Part shown: in pieces, positions 6,537-12,364 of the stretch
Layout: each line of letters opens with the position of its first letter
Position numbering within the stretch: position 1 is the stretch's first letter
NCBI GenBank assembly: GCA_900541885.1
Contig: UQKW01000041.1
Span: 1 to 12,364, forward strand
From: an uncultured Collinsella sp.
GTDB taxonomy: Bacteria; Actinomycetota; Coriobacteriia; Coriobacteriales; Coriobacteriaceae
Length of the DNA stretch: 12,364 bases
Reading direction: 5' to 3'
Translations under genes and position numbers: made by a program
Notes under the pieces: generated by a model
What the model saw: only the letters and a program-made list of their open reading frames with translations
Databases searched by the model: none
What the model was told of the DNA's origin: nothing

Positions 6537-6563
6537 GCTGAGACCACCTGCCTGGACATCGAT

Positions 6564-6790
6564 CTACGCCCGCTCCTGCAGGGCGTAGATGGACTTATCC
6601 ATGTTGAACAGGTAAGCCACAACGCAGACAATAATGAACATCGGCAAGTTACCAAAGCCGAAGACTTCGCAGCCAATAAGGATGGGTGCGAGCAGCGTAT
6701 TGGTGGCGCTGCCAAAGACGGCTGCGTAGCCCAGTGCGGCGCAGAGCTCGACGGGCATGCCGAGTTGAGCCTCGTTATGGCGACATCTGG
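6564..6790 (-). pseudogene. 3' remnant of a ClC-type chloride channel gene
   Basis: Minus-strand codons from about 6790 to the stop at 6564 read HNEAQLGMPVELC, then AALGYAAVFGSATNTLLAPI, and end AYLFNMDKSIYALQERA. This resembles the C-terminal end of prokaryotic voltage-gated chloride channel (ClC/EriC-type) membrane proteins, where ATNTPLA-like and SIY..Q motifs close the protein. Only about 75 of the usual 400 or more residues remain, with no upstream portion, so it cannot work as a channel. The upstream sequence switches at about 6780-6790 to an unrelated Abi_2-type frame. An 8-bp inverted repeat CTACGCCC/GGGCGTAG (6564-6571, 6581-6588) sits at the very end of the coding part. The family call rests on memory of motifs. 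Confidence 0.6.
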
Positions 6791-7138
6791 GTAACAGAAA
6801 GGCCCGCGTTCCTCAGAGGCAAGATAGGCAATTCTGCTTCTGAGGTAGATCTCAATTCTGCCGACCGCACTGCCGACCGCATCAAACATTAACTGCCGGA
6901 GGGCTCGGTCAAATTCATACGTGTAGATGATGGTTTCGAATGTTGTGCCTTCGCGAAAGATGGTAATCCCGGACTTGCATTTGGTTTTGTAGGGAAACCA
7001 GTAGGCCGACAGTCTGTAGTGGTTGGCTTCGACCAAAGCTCGCTCGAGTTCGCTTTGATCAGAGCACTTAAGACCCTTGTTTTCTGTCAATAGTGCTATT
7101 TGTTCGTTGATGGATATCCGCGACTTCTGGTATTTCAT
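6782..7138 (-). pseudogene. 5' remnant of an Abi_2-family (AbiD/AbiF-like) gene
   Basis: About 119 residues from the ATG at 7138 match the start of the Abi_2 family, abortive-infection HEPN-type proteins. The visible motifs are INEQIALLTENKGL, a NHYRLSAYWFPYK segment, FREGTTFETIIYTYEFDRAL and RIEIYLRSRIAYLASEERGP. Family members are about 300 aa. Here the Abi_2-like sequence stops near 6782 and the frame runs into the chloride-channel remnant, staying open to 6515 by chance. The start is supported by AAGAGG 5 nt upstream. The HEPN-like RxxxxH position reads RSRIAY (Y for H). The DNA is more AT-rich than the flanking biosynthetic genes, consistent with horizontal acquisition followed by deletion. 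A truncated product could still be made, but activity is doubtful. Confidence 0.65.
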
Positions 7139-7139
7139 T

Positions 7140-7188
7140 AAGCCTCTTGATAGAAAAAGAGCTGGAGTTGCGCATCGTTGAGAGGCTT
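7140..7188 (-). promoter_or_regulatory. Leader inverted repeat covering the Abi_2 gene RBS
   Basis: AAGCCTCT (7140-7147) and AGAGGCTT (7181-7188) are perfect 8-bp inverted repeats in the leader of the Abi_2 remnant. On the mRNA (minus strand) the downstream arm contains the AGAGG Shine-Dalgarno, so the hairpin would hide it. Confidence 0.4.
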
Positions 7189-7208
7189 TCCAACTTTAGC
7201 AAAACAAA

Positions 7209-7235
7209 CTTATAAGATGCGACGGGCCGCGTCAA
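7209..7235 (-). promoter_or_regulatory. Possible promoter of the Abi_2 remnant
   Basis: On the minus strand TTGACG (7235-7230) is followed, after 15 nt, by TATAAG (7214-7209) inside the palindrome CTTATAAG. The -35 is good but the spacer is 2 nt short of ideal. It lies 71 nt upstream of the Abi_2 start codon. Confidence 0.35.
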
Positions 7236-7308
7236 GATAATTACCGGACGGCCTAGGAGGCGGCTGGTTGGCTGGCTTAAAACCCAGCGCGTGAAATGAC
7301 GCTCCACG

Positions 7309-7947
7309 CTATTCAGCGCGCTTGATAGGATGACGAACCACAGTCTTAAGTTTCTCCGGCGCACACTTGCGTGGATCGGAAAGATAGATTTCGTGATGTA
7401 AACGGGTGTCTGAGAAGTCGGGGACATAGCCCTGCTCGGTCGCATATTCATGCATGGCGTCTACGGTTGCCGGCTCGCTGTCGTAGGGTCCGGTATGCAT
7501 GCATTGAACGCAGAGACCCTCGTCAACTTTAAGCAGCTCGACGGCAGAAAAGTCCAGTTTCTTTTTGGCCGTGGCTTCCGCGACCGCCCAGTCAAAGTCA
7601 TCCTGAGTGACGAAATCGGGCAGGCGGATGCACGAGATAAAGTTGAAATCGTCCTTGCGTACATAATCGATGTCGCCGCTCGGGGAGTCTTGCCACCAGA
7701 AGCCCTCGAGCGGCGGTACCACAAAGTCGAAATAGCCCTCGATACTCCTTGAGCCTTTCTTTGACATCTTGACGGTATAGGCGATGCCGTAAAGCAGCGG
7801 CAGGGCATTTTGATACTCGCCACCTTCGGTATTTGGGTCGCCCTTTCCGCGAACGGCAACGTAGCTCATAGGCGGGACAGTTACGATACTCGGCTTGCTC
7901 GCAGGTCTGTAGAGCTCCTTGCATTCCTTCTTAAAGTCGAACGCCAT
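7309..7947 (-). CDS. GyrI-like domain protein
   Basis: The 212-aa soluble protein resembles GyrI-like small-molecule-binding proteins (SHS2/SOUL-type fold, COG4832 style). In this superfamily some members bind amphipathic drugs and E. coli GyrI/SbmC inhibits DNA gyrase. Visible family features are MAFDFKKECKELYRPASKP at the N-terminus, VPPMSYVAVRGKGDPN, the central EGFWW segment, CMHTGPYDSEPATVDAMHEY, and the closing LHHEIYLSDPRKCAPEKLKT. There is no membrane segment or signal peptide. The ATG at 7947 has AGAAAGGCGG about 7 nt upstream. A LexA-type box lies 57-70 nt upstream, suggesting SOS induction, as known for E. coli sbmC. The actual ligand or target is not deducible. It appears to be a single-gene transcript. 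Confidence 0.85.
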   Translation of the reverse strand: MAFDFKKECKELYRPASKPSIVTVPPMSYVAVRGKGDPNTEGGEYQNALPLLYGIAYTVKMSKKGSRSIEGYFDFVVPPLEGFWWQDSPSGDIDYVRKDDFNFISCIRLPDFVTQDDFDWAVAEATAKKKLDFSAVELLKVDEGLCVQCMHTGPYDSEPATVDAMHEYATEQGYVPDFSDTRLHHEIYLSDPRKCAPEKLKTVVRHPIKRAE

Positions 7948-7988
7948 GTTGGCCGCCTTTCTGCGTATTGGCCTGCTTAGATAGCTGA

Positions 7989-8024
7989 ATCATATCATAG
8001 AAACGAACAGCTGTTCGAATGATT
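7989..8024 (-). promoter_or_regulatory. Predicted LexA (SOS) box and promoter of the GyrI-like gene
   Basis: CGAACAGCTGTTCG at 8004-8017 is a perfect 14-bp palindrome. It matches the Gram-positive/actinobacterial LexA consensus CGAAC-N4-GTTCG, with 13 of 14 bases of the mycobacterial form TCGAAC-N4-GTTCGA. On the minus strand it lies just upstream of TATGAT (complement of 7994-7999) and an overlapping second TATGAT (7989-7994), both plausible -10 elements. Bound LexA would block the promoter of the GyrI-like gene. Confidence 0.7.
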
Positions 8025-8133
8025 TGGCTGACAGATTGAGATGCGTGCGTTGTGTTTGGCGGTCGGCCTGACCCCATCGATGATTTCTCTGCCTCCCCGG
8101 CGCCTCATCTATAGCTGCCGTTTCCCCATATAG

Positions 8134-8162
8134 AACCTGCCAAAATAAACCCGTCCCTTTTT
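8134..8162 (+). repeat. Left copy of inverted 29-bp repeat flanking the ABC operon
   Basis: This 29-mer begins AACCTGCCAAAATAAAC and ends GTCCCTTTTT. It equals the reverse complement of 11698-11726 in 28 of 29 positions. It lies about 55 nt upstream of the ABC ATPase start. Unlike the right copy, this one lacks the second half needed to fold as a terminator. Confidence 0.85.
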
Positions 8163-8176
8163 AGTCGGTGCGAAAT

Positions 8177-8198
8177 GGGTAATACTAAAGAGTTATCC
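8177..8198 (+). promoter_or_regulatory. Possible operator/promoter of the ABC operon
   Basis: GGGTAATACT (8177-8186) and AGAGTTATCC (8189-8198) form an imperfect dyad with 7 of 10 positions complementary. TAATAC (8180-8185) inside it is the best -10 candidate. The spacing from the ATPase start (about 20 nt beyond the dyad) fits an operator overlapping a promoter, but no regulator gene lies next to it. Confidence 0.3.
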
Positions 8199-8218
8199 GA
8201 CCAGATGGGAACCGATCG

Positions 8219-8920
8219 ATGGCTTATATCGAATTCAAAGACGTCATCAAGGCATACGGCGAGGGCGACGCCCGCATTCACGCACTCGACGGCGCGAGCT
8301 TTACGGTCGAGCGCGGCGAGCTCGCCATCATTTTGGGTGCTTCGGGTGCCGGCAAGACCACGGCGCTCAACATTCTGGGCGGCATGGATACGGCGACTTC
8401 CGGCACCGTGACGGTGGACGGGCGCGATGTGAGCTCCGCTAACGAGGCGCAGCTCGTGGAATACCGCCGCGCCGACGTCGGCTTTGTCTTCCAGTTCTAC
8501 AATCTGGTCCCCAACCTGACGGCGCTCGAAAATGTTGAGCTTGCGGCGCAAATCTGCCCTGATTCGCTCGATGCCGAGCAAACGCTTTGCCAGGTTGGCT
8601 TGGGTGAGCGCCTCGCCAACTTCCCCGCGCAGCTTTCGGGCGGCGAGCAGCAGCGCGTGTCCATTGCCCGCGCACTGGCAAAGAACCCCAAGCTGCTTTT
8701 GTGCGACGAGCCCACGGGCGCACTTGACTATAAAACCGGCAAGCAGATCTTGCAGCTGCTGCAGGACACTTGCCGCAAGCAGGGCATTACGGTCATCATC
8801 ATCACCCACAACTCCGCGCTGGCGCCCATGGCCGATCGCCTGATCCGCTTTAAGAACGGTCGCGTGGAGAGCGAGACGGTCCAGCAAAATCCCGTGCCTA
8901 TCGAGACGATCGAGTGGTAG
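8219..8920 (+). CDS. ABC transporter ATP-binding protein (MacB/LolD type)
   Basis: Cytoplasmic nucleotide-binding subunit of an exporter of the MacB/LolD/BceA type. All hallmarks are present in 233 aa: Walker A GASGAGKT (40-47), Q-loop Q92 in FVFQFYNLVPNLTALENVEL, signature LSGGEQQR (139-146), Walker B LLLCDEP (159-165), D-loop GALD and the H-loop histidine in ITHN (H197). The FQFYNL signature after the Q-loop is typical of partners of FtsX-fold permeases, and that permease gene overlaps or directly abuts the stop codon. The ATG at 8219 has only a moderate GGGAA site 9 nt upstream. The substrate cannot be told from sequence. Peptides, lipoproteins or antimicrobial compounds are the usual options. 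Confidence 0.95.
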   Translation: MAYIEFKDVIKAYGEGDARIHALDGASFTVERGELAIILGASGAGKTTALNILGGMDTATSGTVTVDGRDVSSANEAQLVEYRRADVGFVFQFYNLVPNLTALENVELAAQICPDSLDAEQTLCQVGLGERLANFPAQLSGGEQQRVSIARALAKNPKLLLCDEPTGALDYKTGKQILQLLQDTCRKQGITVIIITHNSALAPMADRLIRFKNGRVESETVQQNPVPIETIEW

Positions 8921-8925
8921 CGCCC

Positions 8926-11691
8926 ATGGACCAAGACCGCCAAAACAGCCTACGCCGCGACGCGCAGAACACGGAGCGCGAGCAGGATTTTACGACCTAC
9001 CGCACTGCCCAAAGCTCAAACGATATGGTGCCGACGGTTTTTCGCCGTGGCATCTACCGCACAATCCGAGGCAGTCTTAAGCGCTTTTTGTCAATCGTGG
9101 TCATCACCGCGCTTGGCGTGAGCGTGATGTGCGGCCTTAAGGCGGGTTGCGAGGACCTGTGTGATTCGGTTGATGCCTACTTCGACCAGCAAAATGTCTA
9201 TGACATTAACGTGCAGTCGACCTATGGCCTGACTGACGATGATCTCGACGCCATACAAGAGGTCGATGGCGTCGAAACGGCCGAGGGCATCTACACCGAG
9301 ACCGCCTACACCGCCGTGGGCACAACGCGCGAGCGCGTGGTCGTGCAGAGTCTCTCCAAGGAGAACATCGATCAGCCGGTGCTCGTGAACGGCGATTTGC
9401 CCGAGAGCGCCGATGAAGTCGCGGTGACTTCGAAGTTCCTGAAGGCATCGGGCAAGAAAATCGGCGATACGGTGAGTTTTGCCGCCAATGACGCGAGCTC
9501 GTCCAATCAAAGCGCCAAGGACCAGTTTGCCGCGGGCGATTACACCATTACGGCTGAGGTCCTCGACCCCACTGATGTAAGTTCTGACTCGACAGTCAAC
9601 GCCTTTCGCGCTGCTTCGGCGGCGGACTATAAGTTCTATGTGAGCGAGGACGCCGCGACATCTTCTTCCTACTCCGCGGTCCACGTGATCGTCGAGGGAG
9701 CCAAGAGCCTCAACTCCTATTCGGATTCCTACGCGGCAAAGATCAATGAGGTCAAGGGCAATATCGAGAAGATCCGCGAGGAGCGTGAGAAGGCGCGCGC
9801 CCAGGAGCTGACGGTCGACACGCCGGCGAGCTTGGACGCGGCTGAGCGTCAGGCGAATATGCTCTTTGGGATTGAGCAGGACAACATCAATCGCATGGCA
9901 GAGGGCAGCGAGGAGCGCGTGCAAGCGCAGACCGACCTGGATCAGCGCCGCGCCGCCGCCGACCAGCAGTTTGCCGATGCCCGCGCCGAGCTTTCCGACC
10001 TAGGCGAATGCACCTGGTACATCCAGGACCGCGGCAATATCGCAAGCTACTCGAGCGTGGAAAGCGATAGCTCGTCAATTGAGGCCATCGCCACGGTGTT
10101 CCCGTTCATCTTCTTTATCGTCGCCGTGCTCATCAGCCTTACCACCGCCACACGTATGGTCGAGGAGGAGCGCACGCTCATTGGCCTGTACAAGGCGCTC
10201 GGCTATTCACGCGGGCGTATCCTGTCCAAATACGTGGACTATGCGCTGTGGGCTTGTCTGATCGGCGGCGTGCTCGGCAACATCATCGGCTTTGTGGGGC
10301 TGCCGCTGTTCCTGTTTACGGTGTTCGATGACATGTACTCTCTGCCCCAGATGCTGCTTTCGTACGACATCGTGTCGTCGCTCGTGTCGGTTGCGCTGTT
10401 TGCCGTGGGCGTGGTGGGCGCCACGATTATCGCCTGCCGCCACGAGATGGCCGAGACGCCGGCTTCGCTCATGCGCCCCAAGGCGCCGCGTGCCGGCTCG
10501 CGCATCTTGCTTGAGCGCATCGGCTTTATCTGGCACCGCATGGGCTTTTTGAACAAGGTGGCAGCGCGTAACCTGTTCCGCTACAAAAAGCGTGCCCTTA
10601 TGACCATCTTCGGTATCGCCGGCTGCACGGCGCTCGTGATCTGCGGCATGGGCATCCGCGATACGTCGGTGGCGCTTTCGCCCAAACAGTACGGGCATAT
10701 CACGCGCTATGACCTGCTGGCGGTTGCCAATCCCGATGACTTTACGCAGACGTGCGCGGCGCTCGACGAGCGAAGCGCGGCCAAGGATTCCGACGTGACC
10801 GTGACTTCGACGCTGCCGATCATGACCGACAACGTCACTTTTACGTTTGGCGGCAAGAGCGAGACCGTACAGCTCATTGTGATTCCCGACGACCGCACGG
10901 GTGACTTGGGTGACTACGTGCGCCTGGAGGATGAGTCCAAAGAACCGCTCGCCTTGTGTGACGGGGACGTGTACTTGAGCAAGAGCTCGCAACTGGTGCT
11001 GGGGATTCAGCCGGGCGACACAGCACACGTCCAGGATTCGTCGCTCAACGTCGCCAAGGTCAAGGTTAGCGACATTTCGCTCAACTATCTGGGCAACACG
11101 CTCTATATGACGCAGAGCACCTATGAGCGCGCGTTCGACCGAAGCGCGCGTCTTAACGGCATCTTTGCGCTGCTTAAGGGCTCATCTTCTGACCAGATTG
11201 CGTTTAGCAAGAAGCTTAAGAGCGACGGTTGGCTCACCATCTCGAGCACGGCCGAGCATTGGGAAAATTATGAGGCGAACTTCACTATCATCAATTCCGT
11301 CGTGGTACTTGTGACCTTTATGGCGGCGTGCCTGTCGTTTGTGGTGGTGTTTACGCTGTCCAACACCAACATCTCCGAGCGCGAGCGCGAGCTGGCGACC
11401 ATCAAGGTGCTGGGCTTCCGCCGTGGCGAGGTGCACCACTACGTCAACAAGGAGACGTTGATCCTCACGGCGATTGGCGCCGCGCTGGGCGTGCCGCTGG
11501 GTAGCCTGCTGGCCGAGAGCTTTACGTACATTCTGCAGATGCCGTCGCTCTACTTTGACGTTGAGGTCGAGCCGCTGAGTTATGTGCTCGCCGTAGTGCT
11601 TTCCTTTGTCTTTACGTTTATCGTCAACCTCGTCACCAACCGAACGCTCAACAAGATCGACATGGTCGGCGCCCTCAAGAGCGCCGAGTAA
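8926..11691 (+). CDS. ABC transporter permease, FtsX/MacB family
   Basis: Large membrane subunit pairing with the preceding ATPase. From the ATG at 8926 it is 921 aa. A GTG at 8914, overlapping the ATPase stop, would give 925, and neither has a strong Shine-Dalgarno. Numbered from the GTG, TM1 is at about 58-77 and is followed by a long extracellular MacB-like domain ending in a charged, probably coiled-coil stretch (about 273-362). Three TMs follow at about 393-510 (first FtsX domain, with EEERTLIGLYKALGYSRG), TM5 near 559-583, a second extracellular domain (about 585-785), and three TMs at about 790-915 (second FtsX domain, with ERERELATIKVLGFRRGE). This two-FtsX layout with a coiled coil is seen in large Gram-positive exporters. 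Translational coupling with the ATPase is likely. Confidence 0.93.
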   Translation: MDQDRQNSLRRDAQNTEREQDFTTYRTAQSSNDMVPTVFRRGIYRTIRGSLKRFLSIVVITALGVSVMCGLKAGCEDLCDSVDAYFDQQNVYDINVQSTYGLTDDDLDAIQEVDGVETAEGIYTETAYTAVGTTRERVVVQSLSKENIDQPVLVNGDLPESADEVAVTSKFLKASGKKIGDTVSFAANDASSSNQSAKDQFAAGDYTITAEVLDPTDVSSDSTVNAFRAASAADYKFYVSEDAATSSSYSAVHVIVEGAKSLNSYSDSYAAKINEVKGNIEKIREEREKARAQELTVDTPASLDAAERQANMLFGIEQDNINRMAEGSEERVQAQTDLDQRRAAADQQFADARAELSDLGECTWYIQDRGNIASYSSVESDSSSIEAIATVFPFIFFIVAVLISLTTATRMVEEERTLIGLYKALGYSRGRILSKYVDYALWACLIGGVLGNIIGFVGLPLFLFTVFDDMYSLPQMLLSYDIVSSLVSVALFAVGVVGATIIACRHEMAETPASLMRPKAPRAGSRILLERIGFIWHRMGFLNKVAARNLFRYKKRALMTIFGIAGCTALVICGMGIRDTSVALSPKQYGHITRYDLLAVANPDDFTQTCAALDERSAAKDSDVTVTSTLPIMTDNVTFTFGGKSETVQLIVIPDDRTGDLGDYVRLEDESKEPLALCDGDVYLSKSSQLVLGIQPGDTAHVQDSSLNVAKVKVSDISLNYLGNTLYMTQSTYERAFDRSARLNGIFALLKGSSSDQIAFSKKLKSDGWLTISSTAEHWENYEANFTIINSVVVLVTFMAACLSFVVVFTLSNTNISERERELATIKVLGFRRGEVHHYVNKETLILTAIGAALGVPLGSLLAESFTYILQMPSLYFDVEVEPLSYVLAVVLSFVFTFIVNLVTNRTLNKIDMVGALKSAE

Positions 11692-11730
11692 CCTGCCAAA
11701 AAGGGACAGGTTTATTTTGGCAGGTTTTAT
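11691..11730 (+). terminator. Terminator hairpin overlapping the permease stop codon
   Basis: ACCTGCCAAAA (11691-11701) pairs with TTTTGGCAGGT (11715-11725) across the loop AGGGACAGGTTTA, followed by TTTAT. The stem begins on the last base of the permease stop codon. Positions 11698-11726 are the right copy of the inverted 29-bp repeat found upstream of the operon at 8134-8162. Confidence 0.75.
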
Positions 11731-11732
11731 CT

Positions 11733-11779
11733 GGGCAAACGCCGGGCACCCACGGGCGACCCGGCGTTTGCCCCGTTTT
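11733..11779 (+). terminator. Second, strong rho-independent terminator
   Basis: GGGCAAACGCCGGG (11733-11746) and CCCGGCGTTTGCCC (11760-11773) form a perfect 14-bp stem with a 13-nt loop, followed by CGTTTTG. It is the second terminator in a row after the ABC operon and isolates the convergent small gene on the minus strand. Confidence 0.8.
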
Positions 11780-11806
11780 GCTGGGGATGTTTGTCGCTCA
11801 GTGCCC

Positions 11807-12127
11807 TTACTGGCCAATCCAGTGCCGCGCATAGCTCTTAATGTCCTCGGTAAAACCGTCAAGGTCGTCAAGGGTGATCACGCTGTCGATAAGCAAATTG
11901 GCTATCTCGCGGTGCATTGTGCTGCGGCGAATGTCGTTTGCAATTACGCCTGAGGACAGCTTGTCTCTATTGAGGCGCTCTTCTAGTGCCCAAAATCTAC
12001 TGGACGCTTCGCTGTCGCCGTTCAACATCTCGATGTATTGGTCGATGAGCTTTTCCATATAACGTTCTTGCCATTGAGGAAGCATTTTCTTAAACAGCTT
12101 CCAGTCGCTTTCGGCTACGTCGCGCAT
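11807..12127 (-). CDS. Small conserved hypothetical protein
   Basis: A 106-aa, charged, probably all-helical soluble protein without signal peptide or membrane segment. It starts MRDVAESDWKLFKKMLPQWQ and contains a YIEMLNGDSEAS segment and DDLDGFTEDIKSYAR near the end. I recognise it as a type of short protein common in gut Firmicutes and Actinobacteria, often labelled hypothetical or, without basis, multidrug transporter. No function is known to me. The frame can begin at a TTG at 12145, but the ATG at 12127 has GGAGG four bases upstream and gives the familiar N-terminus. It is convergent with the ABC operon. A 7-bp hairpin CAAATGG/CCATTTG (12143-12149, 12155-12161) lies just upstream of the ribosome binding site. 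Confidence 0.75.
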   Translation of the reverse strand: MRDVAESDWKLFKKMLPQWQERYMEKLIDQYIEMLNGDSEASSRFWALEERLNRDKLSSGVIANDIRRSTMHREIANLLIDSVITLDDLDGFTEDIKSYARHWIGQ

Positions 12128-12170
12128 ATGTCCTCCGCTCGTCAAATGGGCTTTCCATTTGCCCTTTATT

Positions 12171-12362
12171 TTATTTGTTTTCGCTCACGGGCGTGGATGA
12201 GAGGCTCTCTTCGGCCTTCGAGATTGGGCTTGAATGGGTCGTATGCCACAAAACGGGCCTATCTACTACGTTTAATTGGATATCCTCAACCATGCCGGGA
12301 AAACGAAAAATAAAACCGACGCTCCTATAAGTTGTCAAGAGGCAGTTTGCGGGAGCGCTCCC
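12171..12362 (-). CDS. Possible 3' end of a gene running off the right edge
   Basis: On the minus strand a frame is open from the window edge to a TAA at 12171 (63 codons). Readable segments include TTYRSVGFIFRFPGMVEDIQ and RPVLWHTTHSSPISKAEE. An internal ATG at 12293 would give 40 aa, but it has no Shine-Dalgarno. Length alone does not prove coding, and the composition is ambiguous. The same DNA contains TTGACA (complement of 12335-12340) with a weak TTTTAT 17 nt on, so it could instead be promoter and leader of the small downstream gene. No other gene is seen in 12128-12364. Confidence 0.22.
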   Translation of the reverse strand, partial: GSAPANCLLTTYRSVGFIFRFPGMVEDIQLNVVDRPVLWHTTHSSPISKAEESLSSTPVSENK

Positions 12363-12364
12363 TT

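Noticed and set aside
6414..6794. 126-codon plus-strand frame over the 15-mer array
   Set aside because: It is translated repeat plus antisense of the chloride-channel remnant and has no Shine-Dalgarno.
9091..9924. 277-codon minus-strand frame antisense to the ABC permease
   Set aside because: It is contained within the permease gene and has no motifs or ribosome binding site.
8134..11726. Insertion sequence or composite transposon
   Set aside because: There is no transposase gene, and no target-site duplication is visible outside the 29-bp repeats. The right repeat also works as a terminator.
12038..12313. 91-codon plus-strand frame near the right edge
   Set aside because: It overlaps the start of the small minus-strand gene, which has a clear ribosome binding site. 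Its composition is not protein-like.

Overview
The window looks like chromosomal DNA of a high-GC gut actinobacterium of the class Coriobacteriia, most likely Collinsella. This is inferred from codon use, family resemblance of the proteins and the style of the intergenic hairpins. No rRNA or other definitive marker is present.

Left half (1-5374): an aspartate-family amino acid block. On the minus strand lie thrC (threonine synthase) and, downstream of its terminator, thrB (homoserine kinase). Divergently, on the plus strand, lie lysC (aspartate kinase) and asd (aspartate-semialdehyde dehydrogenase). Together they cover the first two steps and the last two steps from aspartate to threonine. 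Homoserine dehydrogenase is not in the window.

Middle (5375-8133): ogt (O6-alkylguanine repair methyltransferase), then an accessory stretch. This holds an array of alternating inverted 15-mers, the 3' remnant of a ClC-type chloride channel gene fused to the 5' part of an Abi_2-family gene (both broken), and a GyrI-like gene. The GyrI-like gene has a near-perfect actinobacterial LexA (SOS) box in its promoter region.

Right half (8134-12364): a two-gene ABC exporter (MacB/LolD-type ATPase plus a 921-925 aa FtsX-fold permease) bracketed by an inverted 29-bp repeat, followed by two consecutive terminators. Beyond it are a small conserved hypothetical gene and a weak open frame running off the right edge.

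The most unusual signal is a family of long hairpin elements: 976-1087, 5389-5518, and a partial copy at 1-58. Their outer arms are perfectly self-complementary but differ in sequence between copies. The two complete copies share a core internal loop (TCC-T on one side, TGC-GGA on the other) next to a 5-bp stem that differs between them but stays paired. This points to a maintained RNA or single-stranded DNA structure.
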